DNA of 64,000 nucleotides from positions 2,271,903 to 2,335,902 of the forward strand of contig NZ_CH672387.1 in assembly GCF_000153465.1 (NCBI RefSeq), in the 5' to 3' direction. This document shows, piece after piece, positions 35,477-44,832 of the stretch. The notes beneath the pieces were generated by a model that made no database searches, was not told the DNA's origin, and was given only the letters and a program-made list of their open reading frames with translations. The DNA is from Aurantimonas manganoxydans SI85-9A1. Lineage in GTDB: Bacteria; Pseudomonadota; Alphaproteobacteria; Rhizobiales; Rhizobiaceae. Made by a program: the position numbers and the translations under genes. The number at the start of each line of letters is the position of its first letter. The first letter of the stretch is position 1.

Positions 35477-35929
35477 CTACTCCGGACCGAACTGCAGGTC
35501 ATCGAAGGCGATGCGCCGCATGGTGTCTGGCATACGCAGTCGCCTGTCGGCGCTGAGAAACACGTCGCATCCTGCACGTATCGCACAAGCGACGTGTATG
35601 GCATCCGGCAACTGCAGATAGTCGAGCGCCCGCAACTCCGCCGCCCGCACGAAGATGCCGCGATCGGCCGGAACGAGCGGCAGCGTCCGTTCATCTTCGA
35701 AGAACCTCAGAAGCGCGCCGAGGCGAGTCCGATCGCCGTCGCGGATCGGTTTGACGAGACATTCGGCCAAGGCTACTCCGCTTGAAAACACGCTTACATC
35801 TCCCGCGTCTGCGGCTTTCAGGAACCGCTCCTGCGCCGGCGTGAACGCGCTCTGTCTCTCCACGATCGCGATGATCGTGTTGCTGTCGAGGTAGAACCGC
35901 TCTCGCCCCGCCTCGCTCACCGCTCCCAT
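35477..35929 (-). CDS. PIN-domain ribonuclease toxin (VapC/FitB-like)
   Basis: A 150-residue PIN-domain protein. The four acidic residues of the active site are present: D15 (YLDSNTII), E56 (LAECLVKP), D109 (LPDAIHVA) and D128 (SADRRL). Such toxins cleave specific RNAs when free of antitoxin. The start overlaps the antitoxin gene by 13 bases, the usual coupling. Uniquely, the pair is embedded in the leucine-degradation operon, ending 3 bases before the methylcrotonyl-CoA carboxylase alpha gene. Confidence 0.9.
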   Translation of the reverse strand: MGAVSEAGRERFYLDSNTIIAIVERQSAFTPAQERFLKAADAGDVSVFSSGVALAECLVKPIRDGDRTRLGALLRFFEDERTLPLVPADRGIFVRAAELRALDYLQLPDAIHVACAIRAGCDVFLSADRRLRMPDTMRRIAFDDLQFGPE

Positions 35930-36159
35930 TCATCCCGCAGCTTGCGGACGTCTTCGACGATCTCCTCGACCGTGCGCGAACTCGGAGCCGAGCCGGCCAG
36001 TGCCCACAGCGAGACGCGCTCGACCGATTCCGGCGCGTTGGTGGCGCGCTTCAGGATGTCGCGGATCTCCGCTTCGGTGGACCTCTTGTTGGCCCTCGCG
36101 CGCGCCTTCAGCGCGTCGAGCACATCGTCATCCAGTTTCCGAACCGTGATCTGGGCCAT
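35917..36159 (-). CDS. Ribbon-helix-helix antitoxin (FitA/VapB-like)
   Basis: An 80-residue antitoxin. The N-terminal ribbon-helix-helix domain reads MAQITVRKLDDDVLDALKAR, with RSTEAEIRDILKRA as the second helix, followed by a C-terminal toxin-binding segment (about 45-80) rich in Val, Glu and Arg. GGAGG precedes the ATG. It should bind the dyad at 36174-36190 and neutralise the PIN toxin encoded next. Confidence 0.9.
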   Translation of the reverse strand: MAQITVRKLDDDVLDALKARARANKRSTEAEIRDILKRATNAPESVERVSLWALAGSAPSSRTVEEIVEDVRKLRDEWER

Positions 36160-36173
36160 CGTCGCCTCCTGAT

Positions 36174-36190
36174 GCCATCATAATGATAGC
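36174..36190. promoter_or_regulatory. Operator dyad of the toxin-antitoxin pair
   Basis: ATCATAATGAT (36177-36187) is a perfect dyad around one base, extended to GC...GC at 36174-36190 with one mismatch, 15 bases upstream of the antitoxin start codon. It lies in the 52-base gap after the carboxylase beta gene. It fits an autoregulatory site bound by the ribbon-helix-helix antitoxin and implies an internal promoter in the operon. Confidence 0.6.
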
Positions 36191-36211
36191 CCTTGCGGAC
36201 GCCCATACCAA

Positions 36212-37819
36212 TCACATCCGGAACAGGCCAAACCGGGTTTCCGGGATCGGCACGTTCAGCGAGGCCGAGAGCGACAGGGCCAGGATCTCGCGGGTCCTGG
36301 CCGGATTGACGATGCCGTCGTCCCACAGGCGCGCGGAGGCGTAGAGCGGATGGCTCTGGCGCTCGAACATCTCGATCGTCGGGCGCTTGAACTCGGCTTC
36401 CTCTTCGGCCGACCATTCGCCGCCGTGCCGTTCGATGCCGTCGCGCTTTACCGTCGCCAGCACGCCCGCCGCCTGCTCGCCGCCCATCACGGCGATGCGG
36501 CTGTTCGGCCAGGTCCACAGGAAACGTGGGCTGTAGGCCCGGCCGCACATGCCGTAATTGCCGGCGCCGTAGGAGCCGCCAATCAGCATCGTGACCTTGG
36601 GCACCGAGGTCGTGGCGACGGCGGTGACCAGCTTGGCGCCGTGCTTGGCGATGCCGCCCGCTTCATAGGCGCGGCCGACCATGAAGCCGGTGATGTTCTG
36701 CAGGAAGACCAGCGGGATCTTGCGCTGCGAGCAGAGCTCGACGAAATGCGCGCCCTTCACGGCGCTTTCGGCGAACAGCACGCCATTGTTGGCGACGATG
36801 CCGACCGGGATGCCGCAGACATGGGCGAAGCCGCAGACCAGGGTCGGCCCGTAGCGCGCCTTGAACTCGTCGAAACGCGAGCCGTCGACGATGCGGGCAA
36901 TGGCCTCGCGCACGTCGTAGGGCGTCTTCGGGTCGGCCGGCACGATGCCGAGCAGTTCTTCGGGATCGTAGGCCGGCGCCTCGGGCGCCTGCAGTTCCAC
37001 CGTGAACGGTTTCGGCCGGTTCAGATTGGCGACGGCCCGGCGGGCGAGTTCCAGCGCGTGGAGATCGTCATTGGCGAGATGGTCGGCGACGCCGGAGAGC
37101 CGGGTATGGACGTCGCCGCCGCCCAGATCCTCGGCCGAGACCACCTCGCCCGTGGCGGCCTTCACCAGCGGCGGGCCCGCAAGGAAGATCGTGCCCTGAT
37201 TGCGCACGATGATGGTCTCGTCGCTCATCGCCGGCACATAGGCGCCGCCAGCGGTGCAGGAGCCCATGACGACGGCGATCTGGGGAATGCCCTTCGCCGA
37301 CATCTGCGCCTGATTGTAGAAGATGCGGCCGAAATGGTCGCGGTCCGGAAAGACTTCGTCCTGGTTCGGCAGGTTGGCGCCGCCGGAATCGACCAGATAG
37401 ACGCAGGGCAGGCCGTTCTGCTCGGCGATCTCCTGGGCTCGCAGGTGCTTCTTTACCGTCGTGGGGAAGTAGGTCCCGCCCTTCACCGTGGCGTCGTTGG
37501 CGAGGACCATCACCTCGCGGCCCGCCACCCGGCCGATGCCGGCGATCATGCCGGCCGCCGGCACCGCGCCCTCGTAGAGCCCGTGCGCCGCGAACAGGCC
37601 GACCTCCAGAAAGGGCGAGCCGGGATCGAGCAGGCTCTCCACCCGATCACGCGGCAACAGCTTGCCGCGTGACAGATGCCGTTCGCGCGCCCTGTCGCCG
37701 CCGCCGACCATGGCGGCTTCGGCGGCCGCTTCGACCGCCTGCATCTGCCTGGCCATGGCGTCGCGATTGGCCGCGAAGGCGTCGGACCGCGGCGAGATGG
37801 ACGAGGTGAGGACCGCCAC
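36212..37819 (-). CDS. liuB: Methylcrotonyl-CoA carboxylase, carboxyltransferase beta subunit
   Basis: Carboxyltransferase subunit transferring CO2 from biotin to 3-methylcrotonyl-CoA. The 535-residue protein shows the family features [40 protein letters not shown] and [20 protein letters not shown], which are typical of MCC beta rather than PCC beta. The start is GTG 37817-37819, immediately after the ivd stop without a gap. Its partner alpha subunit is 738 bases downstream, separated by the toxin-antitoxin pair. Confidence 0.94.
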   Translation of the reverse strand: MAVLTSSISPRSDAFAANRDAMARQMQAVEAAAEAAMVGGGDRARERHLSRGKLLPRDRVESLLDPGSPFLEVGLFAAHGLYEGAVPAAGMIAGIGRVAGREVMVLANDATVKGGTYFPTTVKKHLRAQEIAEQNGLPCVYLVDSGGANLPNQDEVFPDRDHFGRIFYNQAQMSAKGIPQIAVVMGSCTAGGAYVPAMSDETIIVRNQGTIFLAGPPLVKAATGEVVSAEDLGGGDVHTRLSGVADHLANDDLHALELARRAVANLNRPKPFTVELQAPEAPAYDPEELLGIVPADPKTPYDVREAIARIVDGSRFDEFKARYGPTLVCGFAHVCGIPVGIVANNGVLFAESAVKGAHFVELCSQRKIPLVFLQNITGFMVGRAYEAGGIAKHGAKLVTAVATTSVPKVTMLIGGSYGAGNYGMCGRAYSPRFLWTWPNSRIAVMGGEQAAGVLATVKRDGIERHGGEWSAEEEAEFKRPTIEMFERQSHPLYASARLWDDGIVNPARTREILALSLSASLNVPIPETRFGLFRM

Positions 37820-38983
37820 CTACGCGGTCTCCCGGAACAACTCGCGACCGATCAGCATGCGGCGTATCTCCGAGGTGCCGGCGCCGATCTCGTAGAGCTT
37901 GGCGTCGCGCAGCAGCCGGCCGGTCGGATAGTCGTTGATATAGCCGTTGCCGCCCAGCGCCTGGATCGCCTCCAGCGCCATCTGGGTCGCCTTCTCGGCG
38001 GCATAGAGGATGCAGCCGGCGGCGTCCTTGCGGCTGGTCTCGCCGCGATCGCAGGCCGCCGCCACCGCGTAAACATAGGCCCGGCAGGCATTCATCGTGA
38101 CATACATGTCGGCGAGCTTGCCCTGCATCAGCTGGAACTCGCCGATCGGCTGGCCGAACTGCTCGCGCTCGTGGACGTAAGGCACGACGACGTCGAGGCA
38201 GGCGGCCATGATGCCGAGGGGGCCGGCCGAGAGCACCACGCGTTCGTAGTCGAGGCCGCTCATCAGCACCTTGGCGCCGCCGCCCTCCTCGCCGAGGATG
38301 TTCTCGTAGGGCACCTCGCAATCCTGGAACACCAGCTCGCAGGTGTTGGAGCCGCGCATGCCGAGCTTGTCGAGCTTCTGGGCGGTCGAGAAGCCGGCCA
38401 TGTCCTTCTCGATCAGGAAGGCCGTGATGCCGCGCGGGCCGGCATCCGGATCGGTCTTGGCGTAGACGATCAGGGTCGAGGCATCGGGACCGTTGGTGAT
38501 CCACATCTTGGTGCCGTTGAGGACGAAGCGGTGGTTGCGCTTGTCGGCCCGCAGCTTCATGCCGACGACATCGGAGCCGGCGCCGGATTCCGACATGGCG
38601 AGCGATCCGACGTGCTCGCCCGAGACGAGCTTCGGCAGGTATTTCGCCTTCTGCTCGGCGGTGCCGTTGCGCCGGATCTGGTTGACGCAGAGATTGGAAT
38701 GGGCGCCGTAGGACAGGCCCACCGAGGCCGAGGCGCGGGAGATCTCCTCGATGGCGACGCAATGGGCAAGATAGCCCATGGCCGAGCCGCCATATTCCTC
38801 CTCGACCGTGACGCCAAGGAGCCCGAGCGCGCCGAGTTCGGTCCACAGTTCGTTGGGAAATTCGTTTGTCCGGTCGATCTCCGAGGCGCGGGGGGCGATC
38901 CGCTCCTGCGCGAAGCGGCGCACCATGTCGCGCAGCGCCTCGATCTCCTCGCCAAGCGCGAAATTCATGCTCTTGTCGAACAT
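37820..38983 (-). CDS. liuA: Isovaleryl-CoA dehydrogenase
   Basis: Flavin enzyme oxidising isovaleryl-CoA to 3-methylcrotonyl-CoA, the first committed step after leucine oxidative decarboxylation; electrons go to ETF. The 387-residue protein has the acyl-CoA dehydrogenase signatures [10 protein letters not shown] (129-138) and QALGGNGYI. The catalytic base E247 (LDYERVV) is in the isovaleryl-specific position. It starts at ATG 38981-38983 ([10 protein letters not shown]) with GGAGG nine bases upstream. First gene of the operon, divergent from a LIV-type transporter. Confidence 0.95.
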   Translation of the reverse strand: MFDKSMNFALGEEIEALRDMVRRFAQERIAPRASEIDRTNEFPNELWTELGALGLLGVTVEEEYGGSAMGYLAHCVAIEEISRASASVGLSYGAHSNLCVNQIRRNGTAEQKAKYLPKLVSGEHVGSLAMSESGAGSDVVGMKLRADKRNHRFVLNGTKMWITNGPDASTLIVYAKTDPDAGPRGITAFLIEKDMAGFSTAQKLDKLGMRGSNTCELVFQDCEVPYENILGEEGGGAKVLMSGLDYERVVLSAGPLGIMAACLDVVVPYVHEREQFGQPIGEFQLMQGKLADMYVTMNACRAYVYAVAAACDRGETSRKDAAGCILYAAEKATQMALEAIQALGGNGYINDYPTGRLLRDAKLYEIGAGTSEIRRMLIGRELFRETA

Positions 38984-39416
38984 CGTCCTGTTCCTCCCTG
39001 ACCCCGGCCGTCCGCAGGACGGGCGTTCGGGATCGACCGCGAATCGTGCCGGTCTTCTCCCTGTAGCCGGCATTGGCGGCGAAGGTCTCCCCTCCCCGTG
39101 CGAAGGTCAACACGCCAGCCGGTCGCAGCGCCCGCAATGCGTCATCCGGCGAGCCCGGCCCGACGCCGGCTCGCGCCCCGCCAGCAACCGGCCAGTCATG
39201 GCGCGGATCGATATTGCTGCATCGCAATATTGCACTGCATTATCGCACGGAGGGACAATATAGGACAGACGTCGAGGCCGGTTCATCCGAAAGTACTATA
39301 GTCGAAAACCGCGGACTCGTGGACGATGCGCGTCATCCGGCGGGACCTGGGGCGGACGATCGATATGTCGTGCTGTCTGCCGCTACGGCCGGAATGGGAT
39401 AATCGGGAGGTGACCA
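38984..39416. promoter_or_regulatory. Divergent regulatory region of liu operon and livK
   Basis: This 433-base stretch has no supported gene. It contains a perfect inverted repeat, ATATTGC (39211-39217) and GCAATAT (39224-39230), separated by 6 bases, followed by further AT-rich DNA to about 39300, unlike the GC-rich surroundings. It probably holds the promoters for leucine catabolism (left) and the LIV transporter (right), and the dyad is a candidate repressor site. No liuR/liuQ-type regulator gene is in the window. Confidence 0.5.
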
Positions 39417-40775
39417 ATGGCATTTTACAAGGACGGATGGACCCGTCGTCGACTGCTGACGACCGGCGCCGGCATCACGGCCGGTCTCGCCATGCCGCAC
39501 GTCTTCACGCGCGGGGCCTGGGCGCAGGATCAGGCATTCTGCAACAACCCGTCCGGTGGCACCGTGACGCTCGGCTTCAACGTGCCGCAGTCCGGTCCGT
39601 ATGCAGATGAAGGCGCCGACGAGCTGCGCGCCTTCCAGCTGGCGGTCAAGCACCTGAACGGCGAAGGCGACGGCGGCATGCTGTCGACGATGCAGCCGTC
39701 CAATCTCAAGGGCAACGGCATCCTGGGCAAGAAGGTCGCCTTCGTGACCGGCGACACCCAGACCAAGTCCGACGCGGCCCGCGCCTCGGCCAAGCGCATG
39801 ATCGAGGCCGACAAGGCGATCATGATCTCCGGCGGTTCGTCCTCGGGCGTCGCCGTGGCGGTGCAGTCGCTGTGCCAGGACATGGGCGTGATGTTCATGG
39901 CCGGCCTGACCCACTCCAACGACACCACCGGCAAGGACAAGCGGCGCTACGGCTTCCGCCACTTCTTCAACGCCTACATGTCCGGCCAGGCGCTTGGCCC
40001 GATCCTCGCCGAGGAATACGGCAAGGACCGCCGCGCCTACCATTTGACCGCCGACTACACCTGGGGCTGGACCCAGGAGGAGTCGATCAAGAACGCTACC
40101 GAAGCGCTCGGCTGGGAGACGGTGGAGGCCGTTCGCACCCCGCTCGGCGCCGGCGACTTCTCGCAGTATCTGACGCCGGTCCTGAATTCGGGCGCCGACG
40201 TCCTGATCCTGAACCATTACGGCGGCGACATGGTCAATTCGCTGCGCCAGGCCGTCACCCAGTTCGACATGCGCTCCAAGCAGGTCAACGGCAAGGACTT
40301 CCAGATCGTCGTGCCGCTGTTCTCCGAGCTGATGGCACAGGGTGCGGGCGAAGCCGTGAAGGGCATCCTGGGCACCGCCAACTGGGACTGGAAGCTCGAC
40401 AACGCCGCCACCAAGGCGTTTTCGAAGTCCTTCGGCGAGGAATATGGCAGCCCGCCGTCGCAGGCCGCCCACACCTGCTACGTCCAGACGCTGCTCTACG
40501 CCAACGCCGCCGAGACCGCCGGCACCTTCTATCCGCCGGAACTGATCAAGGCGCTCGAAGGCTTCGAGTTCGACGGCATGGGCAATGGCCCGACGCTCTA
40601 CCGCGCCGAGGACCACCAGTGCTTCAAGGACGTGCTGGTCGTACGCGGCAAGCAGGAGCCGACCAACCAGTTCGACCTGATGGAGATCGTCAAGGTCGTG
40701 CCGCGCGACGACGTGACCTACGACGCGTCGATCTTCGGCGGCGAACTTGGCCCCTACGACGCGAAGGAATGCTGA
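39417..40775 (+). CDS. livK: LIV-type ABC transporter substrate-binding protein
   Basis: Periplasmic binding protein of the Peripla_BP_6 (LivJ/LivK) family, 452 residues. The N-terminus WTRRRLLTTGAGITAGLA is a twin-arginine-type signal ending near AWAQD, suggesting export in folded form. The mature part has the family fold with TLGFNVPQSGPYADEGADEL at its start. The ligand is not readable; proximity to the leucine-degradation operon suggests branched-chain amino or keto acids, while related families bind urea, amides or aromatic acids. It heads livKHMGF. Confidence 0.88.
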   Translation: MAFYKDGWTRRRLLTTGAGITAGLAMPHVFTRGAWAQDQAFCNNPSGGTVTLGFNVPQSGPYADEGADELRAFQLAVKHLNGEGDGGMLSTMQPSNLKGNGILGKKVAFVTGDTQTKSDAARASAKRMIEADKAIMISGGSSSGVAVAVQSLCQDMGVMFMAGLTHSNDTTGKDKRRYGFRHFFNAYMSGQALGPILAEEYGKDRRAYHLTADYTWGWTQEESIKNATEALGWETVEAVRTPLGAGDFSQYLTPVLNSGADVLILNHYGGDMVNSLRQAVTQFDMRSKQVNGKDFQIVVPLFSELMAQGAGEAVKGILGTANWDWKLDNAATKAFSKSFGEEYGSPPSQAAHTCYVQTLLYANAAETAGTFYPPELIKALEGFEFDGMGNGPTLYRAEDHQCFKDVLVVRGKQEPTNQFDLMEIVKVVPRDDVTYDASIFGGELGPYDAKEC

Positions 40776-40794
40776 TCGCATCCTGACCCGATCA

Positions 40795-40820
40795 GGTCGC
40801 CGGCAGACATGCCGGCGACC
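40795..40820 (+). terminator. Stem-loop between livK and livHMGF
   Basis: A perfect 11-bp stem GGTCGCCGGCA (40795-40805) / TGCCGGCGACC (40810-40820) with a GACA tetraloop lies 20 bases after the livK stop. Such hairpins after binding-protein genes stabilise the upstream mRNA or terminate part of the transcripts, giving an excess of binding protein over permease. No T-run is present. Confidence 0.6.
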
Positions 40821-40964
40821 GTCCAGCATCGCAGACATCAAGACGACAGGCGCCGGCCCAGCGGGCGACGGCGACACGAGGCAATCGAACTGCCGCTCGC
40901 CAAGGGCCGCGCGTATCGACCCCGACAATTCAAAGCGGCAATGCCAGGAGCGACCAAGGGGCAC

Positions 40965-41978
40965 ATGGACGCCATCATTCTTCAGATCCTCAACGGTCTC
41001 GACAAGGGCGGGGCCTATGCGCTCATTGCCCTCGGACTGACCCTGATCTTCGGTACGCTCGGGGTGGTCAATTTCGCCCACGGCGCCCTCTTCATGCTCG
41101 GCGCCTTCTGCGCCGTCGCCTTCTCCATGGTCCTGTCGATCTCCGAGCGCGTGCGCGACGAGAGCGTCACCTTCTTCGAGGCTTACAAGGAAGTCCCCTA
41201 TCTGGAGATCTGGTTCGGCGAGACCGGCCGCACGATCCTCGACTGGTCGGTGCCCTTGTCGATCCTCCTCGCGATCCCCTTCATGCTGCTCGTCGGACTG
41301 GCGATGGAGCGCGGCCTGATCCGCTTCTTCTACAAGCGCAGCCATGCCGAGCAGATCCTCGTGACCTTCGGCCTCGCCATCGTCCTGCAGGAGATCGTGA
41401 AGCACTATTTCGGCGCCAATCCGATCCCGATGACCGCGCCCCCGGCCTTTGCCGGCAGCGCCGATGTCGGCCAGTGGTTCGGCATTGCCGGCCTCAGCTA
41501 TCCGATGTGGCGCATCGTCTACTTCCTGTTCTCGCTGGCCATCATCGGCGCGGTCTTCGCCTTCCTGCAGCTCACCACCTTCGGCATGGTGGTGCGGGCC
41601 GGCATGGCGGATCGCGAGACGGTGGGCCTGCTGGGCATCAATATCGGCCGCAAGTTCTCCATCGTCTTCGGCCTCGCTGCCGTCGTCGCCGGGCTGGCGG
41701 GCGTCATGTACACGCCGATCCTGTCACCCAACTACCATCTGGGCATGGACTTCCTGGTGCTCTCCTTCGTGGTCGTCGTCGTCGGCGGCATGGGGTCGCT
41801 GGGCGGCGCCGTGGTCGCCGGCTTCCTGCTCGGCATCCTGCAGTCCTTCTCCTCGATGACCGAGATCAAGGCGATCGTGCCGGGCATCGACCAGATCATC
41901 ATCTACCTTGTCGCCGTCGTCGTCCTGCTGGTCCGCCCGCGTGGACTGATGGGCCGCAAGGGCGTCATGGAGGCCTGA
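40965..41978 (+). CDS. livH: LIV-type ABC transporter permease LivH
   Basis: First inner-membrane permease of the transporter, 337 residues from ATG 40965 (MDAIILQILNGLDKGGAYAL). It has the LivH pattern of helices with ALGLTLIFGTLGVVNFAHGA near the N-terminus and the cytoplasmic EAA-like loop MADRETVGLLGINIGR. An ATG eight codons upstream (40941) is possible. It lies 189 bases after livK, beyond the stem-loop, and 3 bases before livM. Confidence 0.92.
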   Translation: MDAIILQILNGLDKGGAYALIALGLTLIFGTLGVVNFAHGALFMLGAFCAVAFSMVLSISERVRDESVTFFEAYKEVPYLEIWFGETGRTILDWSVPLSILLAIPFMLLVGLAMERGLIRFFYKRSHAEQILVTFGLAIVLQEIVKHYFGANPIPMTAPPAFAGSADVGQWFGIAGLSYPMWRIVYFLFSLAIIGAVFAFLQLTTFGMVVRAGMADRETVGLLGINIGRKFSIVFGLAAVVAGLAGVMYTPILSPNYHLGMDFLVLSFVVVVVGGMGSLGGAVVAGFLLGILQSFSSMTEIKAIVPGIDQIIIYLVAVVVLLVRPRGLMGRKGVMEA

Positions 41979-41981
41979 TCG

Positions 41982-43208
41982 ATGAACAGCGCCATCACCC
42001 CGACCGACCTCGGCGGCACGCCGCACGAGACCACCCGCAAGACCCGCGACTCGCGGCCGTTCTTCGCCACCACGATGGGCGACTACGCCTTCACCGCGAT
42101 CTTCGCGGCGGCCGTCCTGACCATGCCGATCTGGCTCGCGCCGATCGGCGCGGGCTACCCGGACATCCTGCAGAAATTCGCGATCTTCGGGATCTTCGCG
42201 ATCGGCTTCAACATCCTGTTCGGCTTCTCCGGCTATCTGTCCTTCGGCCACGCAGCGTTCCTGGGAACCGGATCCTACGCCGCGGTCTGGATGTTCAAGC
42301 TCCTGTCGATGAACGCGATCTTCGCGGTCCCCTTCGCGATCATCGTCGCCGGGCTCCTGGCGCTGGTCATCGGCTTCGTCTGCCTGCGCCGCGCCGGCAT
42401 CTATTTCTCGATCCTGACGCTCGCCTTCGCGCAGATGTCCTACAATCTCGCCTATTCGGTGCTGACGCCGATCACCAACGGCGAGACCGGACTCCAGATT
42501 TCCCGTTCCGATCCGCGGCTGATCGACCGGGCGCTGGGCGAAGTCGGCGCCGGCCTTCCCAAGCCGAACTTCTTCGGCATCGAACTGCAGGGCTATCCGG
42601 GCTTCTATTTCTGCGCGATCCTGCTGGTTCTGGGCTTCTTCCTGGCGCTCAGGATCCGCAACTCGACCTTCGGCATGATGCTGTTCGCCATCAAGTCGAA
42701 CCAGAACCGCATGGGCTACACCGGCTTTGCCGCCCGCCCGTATCTGCTCACCGCCTTCGTCATCTCGGGCATGTATGCCGGCCTCGCCGGCGGCCTCCTG
42801 GCGGTCACCGACCCCCTCGCCGGCGCCGACCGGATGCAGTGGACGGCGTCGGGCGAGGTCGTGCTGATGACCATTCTCGGCGGCGTCGGCACGCTGCTCG
42901 GACCGGTGATCGGCGCGGCCGTGATGAAGTATCTCGAGCAGATCTTCTCGTCCTTTAACGACGGCTTCCTCTATCGCAGCTTCGACTTTCTGCCCGGCTG
43001 GGCACAGAACGTGGCGGTCGAGATCACCAGCCCCTTCGTCGGCGAAGGCTGGCACCTGACGCTCGGCCTCCTGTTCATGGTCATCGTCATCTTCCTGCCG
43101 GGCGGGATCATGGAGGGCCTGCGCCGCATCGGCGCCCTGTTCCACAAGCCCAAACCGGCTGACGGGACCACCGGCGACACCGCCGCTGCCCGCGCGAACC
43201 ACCAATAG
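41982..43208 (+). CDS. livM: LIV-type ABC transporter permease LivM
   Basis: Second permease subunit, 408 residues. A polar N-terminal segment of about 35 residues precedes the helices. Family features are [20 protein letters not shown] and the coupling loop [15 protein letters not shown] polar C-terminal tail of about 25 residues follows the last helix. It is spaced 3 bases after livH and 11 bases before livG, in one operon. Confidence 0.93.
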   Translation: MNSAITPTDLGGTPHETTRKTRDSRPFFATTMGDYAFTAIFAAAVLTMPIWLAPIGAGYPDILQKFAIFGIFAIGFNILFGFSGYLSFGHAAFLGTGSYAAVWMFKLLSMNAIFAVPFAIIVAGLLALVIGFVCLRRAGIYFSILTLAFAQMSYNLAYSVLTPITNGETGLQISRSDPRLIDRALGEVGAGLPKPNFFGIELQGYPGFYFCAILLVLGFFLALRIRNSTFGMMLFAIKSNQNRMGYTGFAARPYLLTAFVISGMYAGLAGGLLAVTDPLAGADRMQWTASGEVVLMTILGGVGTLLGPVIGAAVMKYLEQIFSSFNDGFLYRSFDFLPGWAQNVAVEITSPFVGEGWHLTLGLLFMVIVIFLPGGIMEGLRRIGALFHKPKPADGTTGDTAAARANHQ

Positions 43209-43219
43209 AAAGAGCCGGC

Positions 43220-43975
43220 ATGGACATTCTCACCATCAACGGCGTCAGCAAGCGCTTCGGCGGCCTGAAGGCTCTCGACGACGTAAATCTCAAGGTCAAG
43301 GAAGGCACGGTCCACGCCATCATCGGGCCGAACGGCGCCGGCAAGTCGACCCTGCTCAACACCCTAGTCGGGCGGATCGTACCGGACGAAGGCACCGTCG
43401 AGTTCAACGGCGCACCGCTGCTCGGGCACAATCCGTATGAGATCAACCAGGCCGGCATCGCGCGGGTGTTCCAGACGCCGGAGACCTTCGCCGAGCTGAC
43501 GGTCATGGAAAACGTCATGATTCCGGCTTTCGCCCGCAAGGACGGCGCCTTCAAGATCAATCTCTGGGGCCGCGCCAACGACCGGCGTGTCGTGCTGGAG
43601 GAGGCAGAGGAGATCCTCGAGGATCTCAACCTGGCCGCCCAGCGCCACCAGCGGGTCGATTCCATGTCCCGCGGCGACAAGCGGCGGCTGGAGCTGGCGA
43701 TGTGCCTCGTCCAGCGGCCCAAGCTGCTGCTGCTCGACGAGCCGACCGCCGGCATGTCGCGGGCCGACACCAACAACACCGTCGATCTCCTCAAGGCGAT
43801 CGCCAAGCGCGGCATCACAAAGGTGATCATCGAGCACGACATGCATGTCGTGTTCTCGCTGGCCTCGACCGTCAGCGTGATGGCGCAGGGCACGGTGATC
43901 GCCGAGGGCACGCCCGAGGCGATCAAGGCCGATCCGCGCGTGCAGGAAGCCTATCTTGGGGGAGCCCATCTATGA
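43220..43975 (+). CDS. livG: LIV-type ABC transporter ATPase LivG
   Basis: Nucleotide-binding subunit of 251 residues. Walker A GPNGAGKST, Q-loop VFQTPETF, signature SRGDKRRLELAM (SRGDK replaces the usual LSGGQ form), Walker B LLLLDEPTAGMS and switch His in IIEHDMH are present. The altered signature is seen in a subset of LivG-like proteins. The stop overlaps the livF start. Confidence 0.93.
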   Translation: MDILTINGVSKRFGGLKALDDVNLKVKEGTVHAIIGPNGAGKSTLLNTLVGRIVPDEGTVEFNGAPLLGHNPYEINQAGIARVFQTPETFAELTVMENVMIPAFARKDGAFKINLWGRANDRRVVLEEAEEILEDLNLAAQRHQRVDSMSRGDKRRLELAMCLVQRPKLLLLDEPTAGMSRADTNNTVDLLKAIAKRGITKVIIEHDMHVVFSLASTVSVMAQGTVIAEGTPEAIKADPRVQEAYLGGAHL

Positions 43976-44748
43976 GCGACACGATCGACGCCGTCCGGCC
44001 GCATGGTCGAAGCGCCCGGGCCGAAACCGTCCGGTCCGAGGGCCAGCCCTTCTTCGCAGCCCGCGACCTGCATGCCTATTACGGCGAGAGCTACATCGTG
44101 CAGGGCGTCTCCTTCGAGGTACGCGAGGGCGAGATCGTCGCCCTGCTCGGCCGCAACGGCGCCGGCAAAACCTCGACGCTGCGCACCATCGCGCGGGCCG
44201 GTTCGCCGGAGCTGAAGCACGGCGAGATCTGGCTCGACGGCCAGCCGCTGCACACCATGCAGGGCTACGAGGCCGCACGACTCGGCGTGCAGCTGGTACC
44301 CGAGGACCGGCGGATCATCGCCGGCCTGACGGTGGAGGAGAACCTCAAGCTCGCGCAGATCGAGCCGCCCATCGGCTGGTCGCTGGAGCGGATCTACGAA
44401 CACTTCCCCCGGCTGGCCGAGCGCCGCACCCAGGAGGGCATCACCATGTCCGGCGGCGAGCAGCAGATGCTGGCCGTTGCCCGGGCGCTGGCCCGGGACG
44501 TGAAACTGCTGCTTCTGGACGAGCCCTATGAGGGGCTGGCGCCGGTCATCGTGCAGGAAATCGAGCGGATTCTGGAGGAGATCAAGCAGATCGGCATCAC
44601 CACGATCCTGGTCGAGCAGAACGCCATCGCCGCGCTGCATCTGGCCGACCGCGCGATCATCCTGGAGATGGGCGAGATCGTCTTCGACGGCACCGCGCAG
44701 CAGATCATCGACGACAAGGAAATGCGGCTGCAATATCTCGCCGTCTGA
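43972..44748 (+). CDS. livF: LIV-type ABC transporter ATPase LivF
   Basis: Second nucleotide-binding subunit, 258 residues from ATG 43972, with GGGGGAG eight bases upstream and a 4-base overlap with livG. About 28 polar residues precede the ABC domain, whose Walker A is GRNGAGKTS, signature MSGGEQQMLAVARAL and Walker B LLLLDEPYEGLAP. The gene ends the operon before a strong terminator. Confidence 0.93.
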   Translation: MSDTIDAVRPHGRSARAETVRSEGQPFFAARDLHAYYGESYIVQGVSFEVREGEIVALLGRNGAGKTSTLRTIARAGSPELKHGEIWLDGQPLHTMQGYEAARLGVQLVPEDRRIIAGLTVEENLKLAQIEPPIGWSLERIYEHFPRLAERRTQEGITMSGGEQQMLAVARALARDVKLLLLDEPYEGLAPVIVQEIERILEEIKQIGITTILVEQNAIAALHLADRAIILEMGEIVFDGTAQQIIDDKEMRLQYLAV

Positions 44749-44767
44749 CCCGTCGCCTCAAGCCGAC

Positions 44768-44807
44768 AACGAAAAGCGCCCGGCGGCAATGCCGGGCGCT
44801 TTTCGTT
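44768..44807. terminator. Strong bidirectional terminator between livF and doeD
   Basis: A 17-bp perfect inverted repeat, from AACGAAAAGCGCCCGGC (44768-44784) to GCCGGGCGCTTTTCGTT (44791-44807), with a 6-base loop. Reading rightward the stem ends in TTTTCGTTT, and in the other direction TTTTCGTT follows, so it can stop both livKHMGF and the converging aminotransferase transcript. Confidence 0.85.
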
Positions 44808-44832
44808 TGGGCGCGATAGGCGCCGGTGGCGA

